Shown piece after piece: positions 32,262 to 42,578 of a DNA stretch of 64,000 bases. Numbering within the stretch: the first letter of the stretch is position 1; each line of letters begins with the position of its first letter. Position numbers and translations under genes: made by a program. The notes under the pieces were generated by a model. It searched no databases and was not told the origin of the DNA. It saw nothing but the letters and a program-made list of their open reading frames with translations. The stretch is from Tupaia tana (lineage: Eukaryota > Chordata > Mammalia > Scandentia > Tupaiidae). Location: the NCBI GenBank assembly GCA_026018925.1, contig JAKSZU010000006.1:191095449-191159448 (forward strand). Direction: 5' to 3'.

Positions 32262-33549
32262 CTGAACCCCTACCTCTCTCCTTTGACAAGAATCAAGTCA
32301 AGGTGGATCAAGGATCTAAATCTAAGACCTCAAACTATAAAGCTGCTCCTGGAGAATGCTGGGGAAACCCTGGGAGACATTGGTGTAGGGAAAGACTTCC
32401 TAAAGAAGACCCTCAAAGCAGAGTCCATCGTCCACAAAATAGACAAGTGGGATTACATCAGACTAAGAAGCTTCTGCATGGCCAAAGACACAGTAGTTAG
32501 TGTGAATCGACAGCCCTCAGAATGGGAAAATATTTTTGTAAATCTTGCATCAGATAAGGGACTGATAACCAGAATACACAAGGAACTAAAAAAGGTGTTT
32601 GGAAAAAAGATGAGCAACCCTATTAAAAGATGGGAGAAGGAGATGAAGAAAACACTCTCTAAAGATGACATACGAATGGCCAAAAGGCATATGAAAAAAT
32701 GTTCAACCTCCCTCATCGTAAGGGAAATGCAGATAAAAACAACAATGAGGTACCACCTAACCCCAGTCAGATTGTCTAATATTAAAAAAACAAAAAATGA
32801 TAAGTGTTGGCGGGGATGTGGTGAAAGGGGAACTCTTTTACACTGCTGGTGGGAATGTAGATTGGTCCAACCACTGTGGAGAATAATTTGGAGATTCCTC
32901 AAAAATCTACAGATAGATCTGCCATACGATCCAGAGATCCCACTCCTCGGTATCTACCCAAAAGACAGAAGAATCCTTCATTGGAAAAGTGCTTGCACAT
33001 CGATGTTTATTGCGGCACTATCCACAATTGCTAAGTCATGGAACCAACCCAGATGCCCCCGTATGGAGGAATGGATTGAAAAACTGTGGCACATATACTC
33101 TATGGAATACTACTCAGCCATAAAAACCAACAGAGCCCTGGCTTTTGTTTTTTGTTTTTTTTTTTTTGGAGAGGTTTTTGCTATAGGGCGCGTGCGCTCG
33201 CCAGACAGACAGAGAGAGACAGAGAGATAGAAAGCAGGAAATCACCCCCCAGGGGGGATGGTCACGCCGCAATCCCTTCTCCTCCATTCTCCTCTCGGGA
33301 TCTTGGGCACGCACGCACACGCGCCCGGCGTGAGTTTAAGCCGCCGGGTCCGGGACTCGAACCGCGGTCGACTACGTGGGAGTCCAGCGACATAGCCATT
33401 ACGCTAACTGCTGGTCCCAAGCCCTGGCTTTTGACAGAAAGTGGAAGAATATGGAAGATGTACTGCTGAGTGAGGCAAGCCAGGCTATGAAGGAGAGACA
33501 TTGTATGTCCCCACTTAACATATACCGTTTGTCTGCATTCTATGTCTGA
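32262..33549 (+). pseudogene. L1 ORF2 C-terminal fragment, split by a SINE
   Basis: This is the sense-oriented end of ORF2, downstream of the reverse transcriptase. It includes the C-terminal segment with a Cys-rich motif ([20 protein letters not shown]) and the conserved [19 protein letters not shown] region. The frame is open from the inversion junction to the SINE at 33148. It resumes after it (DRKWKNMEDVLLSEASQAMK) to a TGA at 33547-33549. Upstream open sequence from 32175 belongs to the inverted piece and is not part of it. The missing reverse transcriptase, the inversion and the SINE make it non-functional. Confidence 0.9.
33148..33419 (-). mobile_element. tRNA-derived SINE, group A, inside L1 ORF2
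   Basis: A near-consensus antisense copy. It is flanked by the 14-base duplication AGCCCTGGCTTTTG at 33134-33147 and 33420-33433. The uninterrupted L1 sequence at this point is seen in the other copy near 63828. It must be younger than the host L1. Confidence 0.95.
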
Positions 33550-33832
33550 AACTGATTGACCAACAGTTGAACAAACACAAGAGATGGGTGTGAATGTCAG
33601 ATGAGGTGTATGTGGAGGAGTGGGGCCCAACGAAAGACATTTGGAGAAGGGATACAGAGGTAGAGCATTGACGGGATGGGGAGGTGTGGTGTTATCTGTT
33701 GAAGATATTTCGATCAACGGGTCTGGGGAGAAATGTTCACATATCGAAATGGTCTCATTGTAAGCCAAACAATATGATTGAAAGTATATACAAAAATAAA
33801 TAAAGTAATTAAAAAAAAAAAAAAAAAAAAAA
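33550..33832 (+). other. L1 3' UTR and poly-A tail
   Basis: Non-coding sequence after the ORF2 stop, ending AATAAATAAAGTAATT and then about 25 As. Its last 130 bases match, in decayed form, 13341-13514 (antisense) and 38990-39125, so it marks the active or recently active L1 lineage here. Confidence 0.9.
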
Positions 33833-33867
33833 AAAATCCTCCCGCCTTGTGTTTCAGCAGAGTTAAA

Positions 33868-34040
33868 TGCAATCTCTCTCTCCCTCCTATTTTCCCTATA
33901 TTGCCAAAGGACACTTTCCTCATCAGGGAGACACAGAGACAGAAAGGGAGGGAGAATGCACCTCTAAATGGGGCTCAGTCCATGCCATTAATCCTTTCTC
34001 CTCAATTTCTTCATCCTGTAGAAATGTGGCCATACACTCA
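33868..34040 (-). mobile_element. partial SINE, group E
   Basis: An antisense body-only fragment (GAGACACAGAGACAGAAAGG, CCATTAATCCTTTCTCCTCA, TTCATCCTGTAG). The tRNA-like head is missing. Confidence 0.55.
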
Positions 34041-34354
34041 TATATATGTATATATGTATATATGTTATTTTTTTAGTAAATATTTTCAAGATTATTTGCA
34101 ATACTGATCAGAGGTTGGTAAGTAAACCCTGTTACCTTTGTTTATTGTTATTTTCACCTCATACCAATAGAGGTCTTTTAATTTTTTTGACTTATCATCT
34201 TGGCCTCTACCAGGTCTTTGTACACATTTTTTTCCTCCTGTTTTCCCTTCACCTACTTATTAATAAAATTTTCTCACTTGTTTTTGCTTGAATAATCAGA
34301 ACTACCCCATTCTGGACACCCCAAGACAGGCCAGTCTCTGCCTCCTTTAACATA

Positions 34355-34440
34355 TATCTTAGTCTGTGCTACTATAACAGGATACCTGGGTGGGTAATTT
34401 ATAAAAATTAATTTATTTATCTGTTTATTACTATGCAAAC
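34355..34440 (-). mobile_element. old ERVL/MaLR-type LTR, antisense, part 1
   Basis: TTAGTCTGTGCTACTATAAC and CTGGGTGGGTAATTTATAAA match the antisense 3' end of a common, old ERVL-class LTR. It continues after interruptions at 34985-35300. Confidence 0.6.
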
Positions 34441-34599
34441 TGTTAAGTTAAAAAAGTCTACAAGTATTATTAATTATTATAGAATAAACTATTGTGAGAT
34501 GTAGTGACAGGATTACTAGGGTACAGTAAAAATAAATTAGTATTTAGCTATTCTGCATCTACACCACCAGCCTGTCTGTGTTACATGTCACTTCTCAGG

Positions 34600-34926
34600 T
34601 TTATTGTTTTTTTCCTCTATAAAGCACATGTGCTTGCCAGAGACAGGAAATATACATACACATACATACATATGTAATAAATATATATGTATAAACACAC
34701 ACATATACTCTATCTATCTATCTATCTATCTAGAGAGAAGGTGAGAAATCATCCCCCTCACCCCCAGGGAATGGCCTTGCCACAATCAATCCCATATTCT
34801 CCACTTTCCTCTTGGGGTTTTGGGCATGCATACACACATACCTGACATAATTCTGAAGCCGCCAGATCTGGGACTCAAACCACCAAGCTGGCCACGTGGG
34901 ATCCAGCATGTTAACCTTCATGAACC
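34600..34926 (-). mobile_element. tRNA-derived SINE, group B, with microsatellite expansion
   Basis: An antisense copy whose CT-rich stretch has expanded into (TACA), (TATA) and (TATC)n repeats at 34660-34733. The body palindrome and decayed head are legible. It lies within the decayed LTR. Confidence 0.78.
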
Positions 34927-34984
34927 CTCACTTCTCAATTTTAAGTCATTCTAGTAACTTATATGTAGGAATGACTCAATTTCT

Positions 34985-35300
34985 AGGTCATTCTAATAAC
35001 TTAAACAGAAATTTATTTCTTACAGTTCTGGAAGCTGTAAAGTCCAAAATTAAGCTGTCAGCAGGTTGAAATGTTTGGTGAAGGTTAGTCTCTGCTTCCA
35101 ACAGGGCACCATGCTCTTGTATCTTCCAAAGGGAAGAAACACTGTGTCCTCACATGAAGGAAGGCAGAAGGGCAAGAGAACTGAATACTGTATGAAGTTT
35201 CTTATATTGGAACTTTAATATATTCACAAGGGTGGAGCTCTCAGCGTCTAAACTCTTAGGGTCTTTCCCACCATCACATTGGCAACACTTGAATTTGAAA
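34985..35300 (-). mobile_element. old ERVL/MaLR-type LTR, antisense, part 2
   Basis: TTTCTTACAGTTCTGGAAGCT, CACTGTGTCCTCACATGAAG and CCCACCATCACATTGGCAAC follow the antisense order of the same LTR class. No viral coding sequence lies nearby. Confidence 0.65.
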
Positions 35301-35424
35301 GGAACACTAGGAAACCATAGAAACAAGATCTGGTAGTAGTCTCTCTCCTTCCTAGCAAGTGTCAAAGTTATCATTTTACAGGTAATTCTATGATTATTGA
35401 TAAAATTATTAGCAAGTATAAATC

Positions 35425-35510
35425 CCACAAAGGCAGAGACCTTGTTTCATTAATTGTAGCATATCTTCAATACTTAATAAATGCCAACCTCAATACATAC
35501 TTGATGAAAA
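35425..35510 (+). mobile_element. L2 3'-end fragment
   Basis: AGGCAGAGACCTTGTTTCATTAATTG followed by AATACTTAATAAATGCC resembles the 3' end of L2, an ancient and long-inactive LINE. Confidence 0.55.
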
Positions 35511-35616
35511 AAATGGGTGATTTGGCCATTGGCCATTCATTTGTACAGAATAATTAATTCATAGGAAATAGTCAATGAAAAGCATGGATTAAAATTACTA
35601 AAGAAAAAGAAACTTG

Positions 35617-35876
35617 AGGGACCAGCAGTTAGCATAATGGCTATGTTGCTGGACTCCCATGTAGCTGATGTAGTCGAGTCCTGGACCCGGTGGCTTAAAC
35701 TCACGCCGGGCGCGTGTGCGTACATGCCCAAATTCCCAGGAGGAGACCAGAGGAGAAGGGATTGTGGTGTGGCCATTCCCCCTGGGGGGTGATTTCTCAC
35801 TTTCTGTCTCTCTGTCTGTCTCTGTCTTTCTAGCAAGCACACACGCCCTATAGCAAAAACCTCTCCAAAAATAAAA
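35617..35876 (+). mobile_element. tRNA-derived SINE, group A
   Basis: A full-length sense copy. The D-to-T region has a local rearrangement (CATGTAGCTGATGTAGTCGAG) that breaks the B box. An imperfect duplication ATTAC..AAAAGAAAC lies on both sides. Confidence 0.9.
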
Positions 35877-35889
35877 AAAATTACAAAAG

Positions 35890-36835
35890 AAACAGATTCC
35901 CTACCAAATGTATACATGTTATGATTTCCTCATTGTCGTGGTTGTTTTTATGAGCTGAAATCCAAATGTAAATAATGCAAGGACATAGTTAATTAATTAT
36001 AATTACTAATTAATTAACTCAAATGAGATCAAGATAGGAGTTTTCATGTTTGTGATCATCAAGGACCTAGGATTTTTCACATGTTTTGCTCCTCTTAGTT
36101 GATGATATCTACTTTCAAGACGTTTGAAATATTGCTACATCAGATCCAGGCAAATTTCATAGGTTCCAGAAAGCAGAAAATAGAAAGAAACAAGGGACAA
36201 AAGACTCGTACACACACATACACACACACAAAAGAGCTACTCTCAACACTCACCCATTACCTGTGGCTTCCATCTAACTGGAAACCCCTTTCAGAAGTGA
36301 AACTGTGAATTGTCAAAATTCAAATAAAATCTCTTGCCACAGAGTTAAACAATGCACTGATCTGTTAGTAAGATAAATGGAGGAAACACAGAAGATTTTC
36401 TCTCATTTTATTAAAAAAAAGTCTAATTTCAATTTTTTAAGCATATTTCATCACATAACTGTCTTTTCTTTTTGACTAAACCTTTTAGATATACATCTTG
36501 GCAAAATACTCCTATTACATCTTTTCCTTTAAACCTGCTGCCTCAAATTGTCTAAATGCAAGCCAAGGAGCACAACTGAATTTATGGTTTGAAATATCAA
36601 GAATTGGAAAATACATTGTGGCAAGCTCAAAGATAAACTTCATATGGATTCCAGATACACTGAAGATACAATACTATGTCTTATACTCTGTCCACTTTCA
36701 AATATAAACTCATCAACAACCTGATGTGAGACATCAGCATGTTATCTATCCATCTTCCTTGACTACCCTCTTCTCAACTCTCATGAAACCTCATTCAGTC
36801 AATTCTTGATGTTATAAAAACTACTGAAGTTAAGC
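35890..36835. other. unassigned sequence
   Basis: No gene or confident repeat. The open frames at 36099-36308 and 36498-36707 have no recognisable domain. Confidence 0.4.
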
Positions 36836-37830
36836 CATAGCAGCGAGAAGCATTTTTGGTTTGATTTTTTTTTTTTTTTTTTTTGGTTTGGGGTGGGGAG
36901 GTGCATGTGCCTATGTGTGACTGAATACCTACTATCCGGCTATTTTTTTTTTTTTTTCAACCAAACAATGAATCCACACAGAGGTGACCTGAATCAGAAG
37001 TCTGGTAGCCTTACCACTTCTTTATTCTGTCTTTTTGCTTAATTTTCCTATTACTAGTTCTAAGTTGAAAATAGAATTATAAACCATAATAAAGTGAGAA
37101 TTGAAGATTCTCAATTTATCTCCAGAAAGATAGTCTCATATCTGAATATCACGGTGAATTTCTTCAGGAAAACTAAATGAAGCTGAAAGTTGAGAAAACA
37201 AACATTGAAGAAGAACATGGACGCTCTTAATAAACTTGAAAGGAAGATGTTCTGTTCCAAGAATCCAAAGTATAATTTGAAATGAAATCACTTTCATATT
37301 TGTGCTTAGTTTTAACCTTACTTTAGGGACTCTATTCTCACAAGATAACTTTGTTTTTAATTGATTAGGTAAGTCTTAAAAACCTATATAGACTTCTTTA
37401 TTCCATGACGGTTTTGCTATTTCAAAGAAGAAAAGCTTACCTGGGGCAAAAAGAAAAAGGAAGTGACTTCTGAAAACTAGCACTTTCGAATATTTGCCAA
37501 ACATTGTTTAATGATACAGTTAAATGAAGTTAAGTTCTTTTTCTCTGCTGTTTCATTTTAGTGTGTCAGAAGTATCAGATAAGTTCCAATTGATTGCACT
37601 TCACACACATTGAATAGAGACTACACAAAAGTGTGTAGAGATCCCTAAAATGTGAAAGAATCAGTTGAGGAAAATGGAACTTTTTAAAAACGTTAGACAG
37701 CAGTACAGTTCTATCCTCTACCTCTACTGTACCCCATCCCTGTTCCAGTCTCTCTCTTTTTTTTTTCTCTCTCTCTCTCTGTAGGGTCGGGAGAGTGAGA
37801 TTAAAAGGACCAGACATCAAATTTTAAAGA
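36836..37830. other. unassigned sequence with poly-T runs
   Basis: Two T runs (36867-36885 and 36943-36957) flank a short GGGGTGGGGAGGTGCATGTG segment that may be a decayed retroposon. The rest is AT-rich and non-coding, with a CT-rich run near 37748-37782. Confidence 0.35.
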
Positions 37831-37831
37831 A

Positions 37832-38104
37832 GGGACCAGCAGTTAGCGTAATGGCTATGTCGCTGGACTCCCATGTAGTCGACCCGGTTCGCATCCCAGA
37901 CCTGGTGGCTTAAAACTCACACTGGGCGCGTGTGCGTGCATGCCCAAGATCCCGAGAGGAGAATGGAGGAGAAGAGACTGTGGCATGGCCATCCCCCCTG
38001 GGGGGTGATTTCTCGCTTTCTGTCTCTCTGTCTCTCTCTGTCTGTGTGGCGAGCGCACACGCCCTGTGGCAAAAAAACCTCTCCAAAAAAAAAAAAAAAA
38101 AAAA
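37832..38104 (+). mobile_element. tRNA-derived SINE, group A
   Basis: A full-length sense copy with the CCCCCCTGGGGGG palindrome and a tail of more than 20 As. Short flanking duplication of AAATTTTAAAG type. Confidence 0.92.
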
Positions 38105-38239
38105 AAATTTAAAGGGGCTTCTGCTCATTGAACCACATAATTCTGGGACACATTTGGCCTATAGAACTTACGCCTTACTTCCATTTAGTTTATGTCTATT
38201 ATTTTTTATTTTTTAATTTATTATTTACATGTAACCACT

Positions 38240-38478
38240 ATATATCTTTTTTAAGAGAGATTTTTTGCTGTAGTGTGCATGCACTACCAGAAAGACAAAA
38301 AGCAAGAACTCACCCCCCAGGTGGGATGGCCACACCACATTTCCTTCTTCATTCTCATCTGGGGATTTTGGGCACACACATGTCCAGCATGAGTTTCAAG
38401 CTGACAGGTTTAGGATTTAAACTGCAGTTGACCATGTGGGAGACCTGTGCCTTAACTATTATGCCACCTTCTGGCCCC
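38240..38478 (-). mobile_element. tRNA-derived SINE, group B
   Basis: An antisense copy with a shortened CT stretch, CACCCCCCAGGTGGGATGG and a head ending CACCTTCTGGCCCC. Confidence 0.82.
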
Positions 38479-38482
38479 ACCA

Positions 38483-38972
38483 TACACTTTTTTTTTTTTT
38501 TTAAAGAATTATTTTATTGGGAACCAGCAGTTAGCATAATGGCTATGTCGCTGGATTCCCACGTAGTCGACCGCGGTTCGCGTCCCGGACCCGGTGGCTT
38601 AAAACTCACACCGGGCGCGTGTGCATGTGTGTCCAAGATCCCGAGAGGAGAATGGAGGAGAAGGGATTGTGGCGTGACCAACCCCCCCCCCCCGGGGGGT
38701 GATTTCTCGCTTTCTTTCTCTATGTCTCTCTCTGTCTGTCTGGTGAGCGCATGCGCCCTATAGCAAAAACCTCTCCAAAAAAAAAAAAAAAAAAGAATTA
38801 TTTTATTTAATTTTATTTATTCATTCATTTATTTTTAATTTGACCAGATAGAGACACACACACACAGAGAGAAGGAAAGTGAGAATGCAAGCCACCAAAT
38901 CTGGGACTCAAACCATGGTCAGCCATATGGAGTGTCCAGTGCCTTAAGCACCATGGCATCTCCTGGTCCCCC
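38483..38972 (-). mobile_element. tRNA-derived SINE, group C, split by a group A SINE
   Basis: The antisense group C copy has its T-rich tail at 38489-38518. It is interrupted by the SINE at 38519-38791 and continues at 38808-38972 (TTTAATTTGACCAGATAGAG, then the decayed head ending CTCCTGGTCCCC). Confidence 0.78.
38519..38791 (+). mobile_element. tRNA-derived SINE, group A, nested in a SINE tail
   Basis: A full-length sense copy. The 16-base duplication AAAGAATTATTTTATT is at 38503-38518 and 38792-38807. The target is the A/T-rich tail of an older SINE. The body palindrome has expanded to ten Cs followed by six Gs. Confidence 0.93.
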
Positions 38973-38989
38973 TACCATATATCCTTACA

Positions 38990-39125
38990 GTGTACAAAAC
39001 ATATTATCTGTTGAAGACATTTTATAGTTTTATCAACTGGACTAGGGAGAAACGTTCACCTATTGAAATATTCATTTTGTAAGCTAAATAATGTGATTGA
39101 ATGTATAAGAGAAAATGAAATTAAA
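38990..39125 (+). mobile_element. L1 3' UTR end, 5'-truncated
   Basis: TTATCTGTTGAAGACATTTT, ACTAGGGAGAAACGTTCACC and GTAAGCTAAATAATGTGATTG match the last 130 bases of the young L1 at 33690-33811, in diverged form. Confidence 0.85.
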
Positions 39126-39410
39126 AATGTGATAAATGTCCTTTTAATCTCACATATTTCCCCCCAGCATGAATACAGTGTATACCAGTCAAGATAAAGA
39201 CATTATCCGATACATTAAATACATTTAATTAACATAAAAGTGAAAAATCAGTGTCTACTTAAACAAATATGGGTACAAATATTTATTTTAGTTTGCATAT
39301 ATCTTATAAACATTACTAAAGAGAATGTTGATGAAATCAATGAAGAAATATTTACTTGTTTATGCATAATATTCTTTTGTGTTTATTATTTCTCTTTAAA
39401 AGTTTAACAT

Positions 39411-39656
39411 AGGACCAAGAGATGACATAACAGTTACATCACTGGATGCCCACATGGCTGAATGTGGTTTGAGTCCTGGATCCAGTGGCTTAAAACTCAC
39501 ACTGGGAGCATGCCTGTGTGTGTTCAGATCCCAGAGGAGAACAGAGGAAAAGGGACTGCAGAGTGGCCATCCCCCGGTGGGTGATTTTTGTATTCTGCCT
39601 CTCTGTCTCACCAGCGAGTGCATGTGTCTTATAGCAAAAATCGCTTTTAAAAAAGG
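39411..39656 (+). mobile_element. tRNA-derived SINE, group B
   Basis: A sense copy with head GGACCAAGAGATGACATAAC, body palindrome reduced to CCCCCGGTGGG, and a GCTTTTAAAAAAGG end. Confidence 0.83.
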
Positions 39657-39659
39657 AAG

Positions 39660-40229
39660 AAAGAATTAACACAAAATATATCAGACACACAAGCATCATC
39701 CACACATAATATATTCAAGATAATGGTATAATACTCTTTTGTAAACAAAAAATGTGAAAAACCTTAAAGATAAAGTTGCTACTTTAAGTTTCTAAAGGGG
39801 ACTCACAATTGCACTCAGATTAGTTGTTTTTGTTTTGAATTTTCACTTTTATTTCTTTAAAACTTATTAGTTTCTAGAAAAATAGAAAAAAAAGAACTTT
39901 AATGATTAAGTTTATTTCCAAATTTCAACCCAATTTCAATCCTATTCACATAAATTATGCCCATGATTTCTCATACTGAAATAATTTTAATATATAGCTT
40001 CAGAAAGAGGCTACCTATCACCTGATACAGTGTACAAATGTGCACTACATTATTGGATAGTTATCCATTGAAGTTAACACGCCGTAATTTGTTTATCCAT
40101 TCTGTTGTTAAGAGACATTATTAACAGGAATAATAAATGAATTAACAAAAATTTCCACTTAAAATAAAATGCTTTCAATTCTCCCATTGGATTTAACCAA
40201 AATTTCTATATTATGTATGGCATGTTTTA
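39660..40229. other. unassigned AT-rich sequence
   Basis: No gene or repeat recognised. Confidence 0.4.
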
Positions 40230-40241
40230 AAAACACTACCA

Positions 40242-40493
40242 AGAGCCAGCCCCACAGCCTAGTGGTTAAGGGAGCCAGTCAGATCTGCATGGCCAACCTC
40301 AGTTCAAATCCTGGCCCAGGTGGCTTGAAAAACATACTAAGTGTGTGTATGTGCATGCCTTGAATTCTGACAGGTTGGAGAAGGGGAGAAGAAGGATTTG
40401 TAATGTGACCACACCTCGTTGAAGGGTATTTTCTCTGTTACTGTCTCTCTATGGTAAGCGCACACATTCTCTAACAATTAAAAGAGAAAAAGA
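40242..40493 (+). mobile_element. tRNA-derived SINE, group E, host of a nested SINE
   Basis: A sense copy with head GAGCCAGCCCCACAGCCTAG and GTTCAAATCC B box. Its outer duplication AAAACACT(A/G)CCA lies at 40230-40241 and near 40770-40782, beyond the second SINE, so the second SINE went into this copy's tail. Confidence 0.72.
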
Positions 40494-40496
40494 ACA

Positions 40497-40769
40497 GAGG
40501 GTCAGCAGGTGGTGTAGTGGTTAAGGCACTGGTGGACTCCCATGTGGTTGAAACAGTTCTAGTCCCACACCCAGTGGCTTGAAACACACCAGGCACGTCC
40601 ACGTGCATACCCAAAACTCTGAGAAGAGAAGGAAAGAGAAGGGATTGGGGCATGGCCAATCCCCTTGGGGGGTGATTTCTTGCTTTCTGTCTTTCCAGTG
40701 AGTACATGCGCCCTAAAAGAAAGAAAAAATAAATCTCAGAAAAAAAAAAGAAAAAAAAAAAAAAAAAAA
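40497..40769 (+). mobile_element. tRNA-derived SINE, group B, nested
   Basis: A sense copy with head GGTCAGCAGGTGGTGTAGTGG, palindrome CCCCTTGGGGGG and a tail of about 30 As. It lies within the tail of the preceding group E copy. Confidence 0.85.
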
Positions 40770-41059
40770 AAAACACTGCCACATCAAGATTAATTGTAAA
40801 ATTTGTAGTATTGTATCAGTAAATTCATGACTTATGGAGAAATATTAACTATGGAGGAGCATATTGACATCATCTAAGCTTAAGGAGTCTACACTTTTGA
40901 AACAGCCCCATTGGAATCAGTTCTGAGAGCCTGCACTACTAATGACTTGCCTCTCTAGGAACTTCGTTTGCTGGTGCAACCTCTGAACATTTTCTGACGT
41001 AAGCACTTGCCACTTCGCATAAACACATATTTACTCCTAGTATTGTTAGAAAGCATGAA

Positions 41060-41328
41060 CGACTTATTTTTTTTTTGGAGAGGTTTTCACTATAGGCGGG
41101 TGCGCTCACCATACAGACAGAGAGAGACATAGAGACAGAAAGCGAGAAATCACCCCCCAGGGGGGATGGCCACGCCGCAATCCCTTCTCCTCCATTCTCC
41201 TTTTGGAATCTTGGGCACGCACGCACACGTGCCCAGCGTGAGTTTTAAGCCACCGGGTCCGGGACACGAACCGCTGTTGACTACGTGGGAGTCCAGCGAC
41301 ATAGACATTACGCTAACTGCTAGTTCCC
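41060..41328 (-). mobile_element. tRNA-derived SINE, group A
   Basis: A full-length antisense copy. The duplication AGAAAGCATGAA is at 41048-41059 and 41329-41340. CpGs in body and head are largely kept. Confidence 0.93.
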
Positions 41329-41532
41329 AGAAAGCATGAATAGTTTGTTTGTTGGGATGAGTCATTCTACAGTGTTAGGAAAACTAACCAGACAGTAAGT
41401 ATGGTCCCGGTATTTCCCAGTCAGCTACTGTTGGTGTTATTATTACAACAGCATAAAGTCAAATTAGCATTTGACTTACGTTTATCTCTCCTTTTTATCT
41501 TTATTTTTCAAATTTCATGTTCTGTCATTTGA

Positions 41533-41780
41533 GTTTTTTTTTTTTTTTTTTCATTTTGCCATAGGGTGTATGTGGAGAGAAGCAGAGAGAGACAAAGAAA
41601 GGGACAGAGAAAGTGAAAAATCATTTTCTAGGGTGGATGGCCATGACACAATCCCTTCTCCTTCATTCTCTTCTTGGGACTTTGGGCATGCATGCACACG
41701 TGCCCAGCATGATTTTTCTATCAGCCAGAACACAAATGTGGAGTTGGGCCACTTTAAACACCATGCTACCTACTGACCTA
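41533..41780 (-). mobile_element. tRNA-derived SINE, group B
   Basis: An antisense copy with duplication TGTCATTTGA at 41523-41532 and 41781-41790. The T-stem region of the head is deleted. Confidence 0.85.
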
Positions 41781-41794
41781 TGTCATTTGAACTT

Positions 41795-42560
41795 TTAATT
41801 TACATGAAATTGATAAAATTGTTTTTCTTTTGTAATAATCTAAAATAATTTTTTCTTTGTATCTAAGTGTGCAAAATATAATAAGCATTCTCATTATTAT
41901 AAAGATATATACCTATATACATAAAGGTATAATGGTAGCCAGAATTATGTGTACAAATTATATTTCTGTACATTCAGTCTTCTGTGAAAAATATACTTCA
42001 CACTGTGTTCTCATTCATAAATATATTTCCCAGACTTTTGGCTAAGATTAATCTAAATTTTATTCCCACATTTCTGTTTTTTTTTTAAATTTGTATTTAG
42101 TTATTTGCTATAAGAAGAGGATGAAGCTGGGTAAAAGGATCATTTTAATCTATACATGAAGTTCATGATTTATCCCTAGCTCACGGTTTATCATTAGTGG
42201 AAATGAATCAGCACATCAAAAGTTCTGAGGGCTTACATATGACATATATAATTTCTAGGTGACAAATTAGTATCTGGTTGGTGGACATGCTGGATGGGCC
42301 AAAATTTTACTGCCAAGGTTTAGCAACTATGTTGACAGTGAAATTAACAATGAAGTTGGGTGATATCTTTCCATCTGAATCTAATCTAACGATTGCCTGC
42401 TAAAACAAACAAGCAAAAGCAAACAGAATAAAAGCAAAGCAAAACAAAATTTCAGAAGAATTTAACAAGACCCAGAATCTCATATCATATTCAAAATCTC
42501 TGTGATATAATTCACTCTTAATCAACATGAAAAGATCGACAACTTTTGATAAGAGATTCA
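41795..42560. other. unassigned sequence
   Basis: AT-rich and non-coding, with no repeat recognised. Confidence 0.4.
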
Positions 42561-42578
42561 ATTAAGAGACAATGATCC

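Larger units (their letters stand above)
30937..33850 (+). mobile_element. young L1 insertion with 5' inversion (twin priming)
   Basis: The insertion is bounded by an 18-base target-site duplication (AAAATCCTCCCGCCTTGT) at 30937-30954 and 33833-33850. The target is TT/AAAA, the L1 endonuclease preference. The 5' part (30955-32261) is inverted and carries the end of ORF1 plus the ORF2 endonuclease region. The 3' part (32262-33811) is in sense orientation and carries the ORF2 C-terminus and 3' UTR, then a poly-A tail. The reverse transcriptase region between is absent. A group A SINE sits at 33148-33419. Confidence 0.95.

Noticed and set aside
31877..32500. A 207-codon plus-strand frame
   Set aside because: It is the antisense shadow of L1 ORF2 and ORF1 joined to the sense L1 piece across the inversion.
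33086..33768. Long frames at 33086-33469 (+) and 33262-33768 (-)
   Set aside because: Both run through the antisense SINE and L1 3' UTR. Neither has independent coding features.
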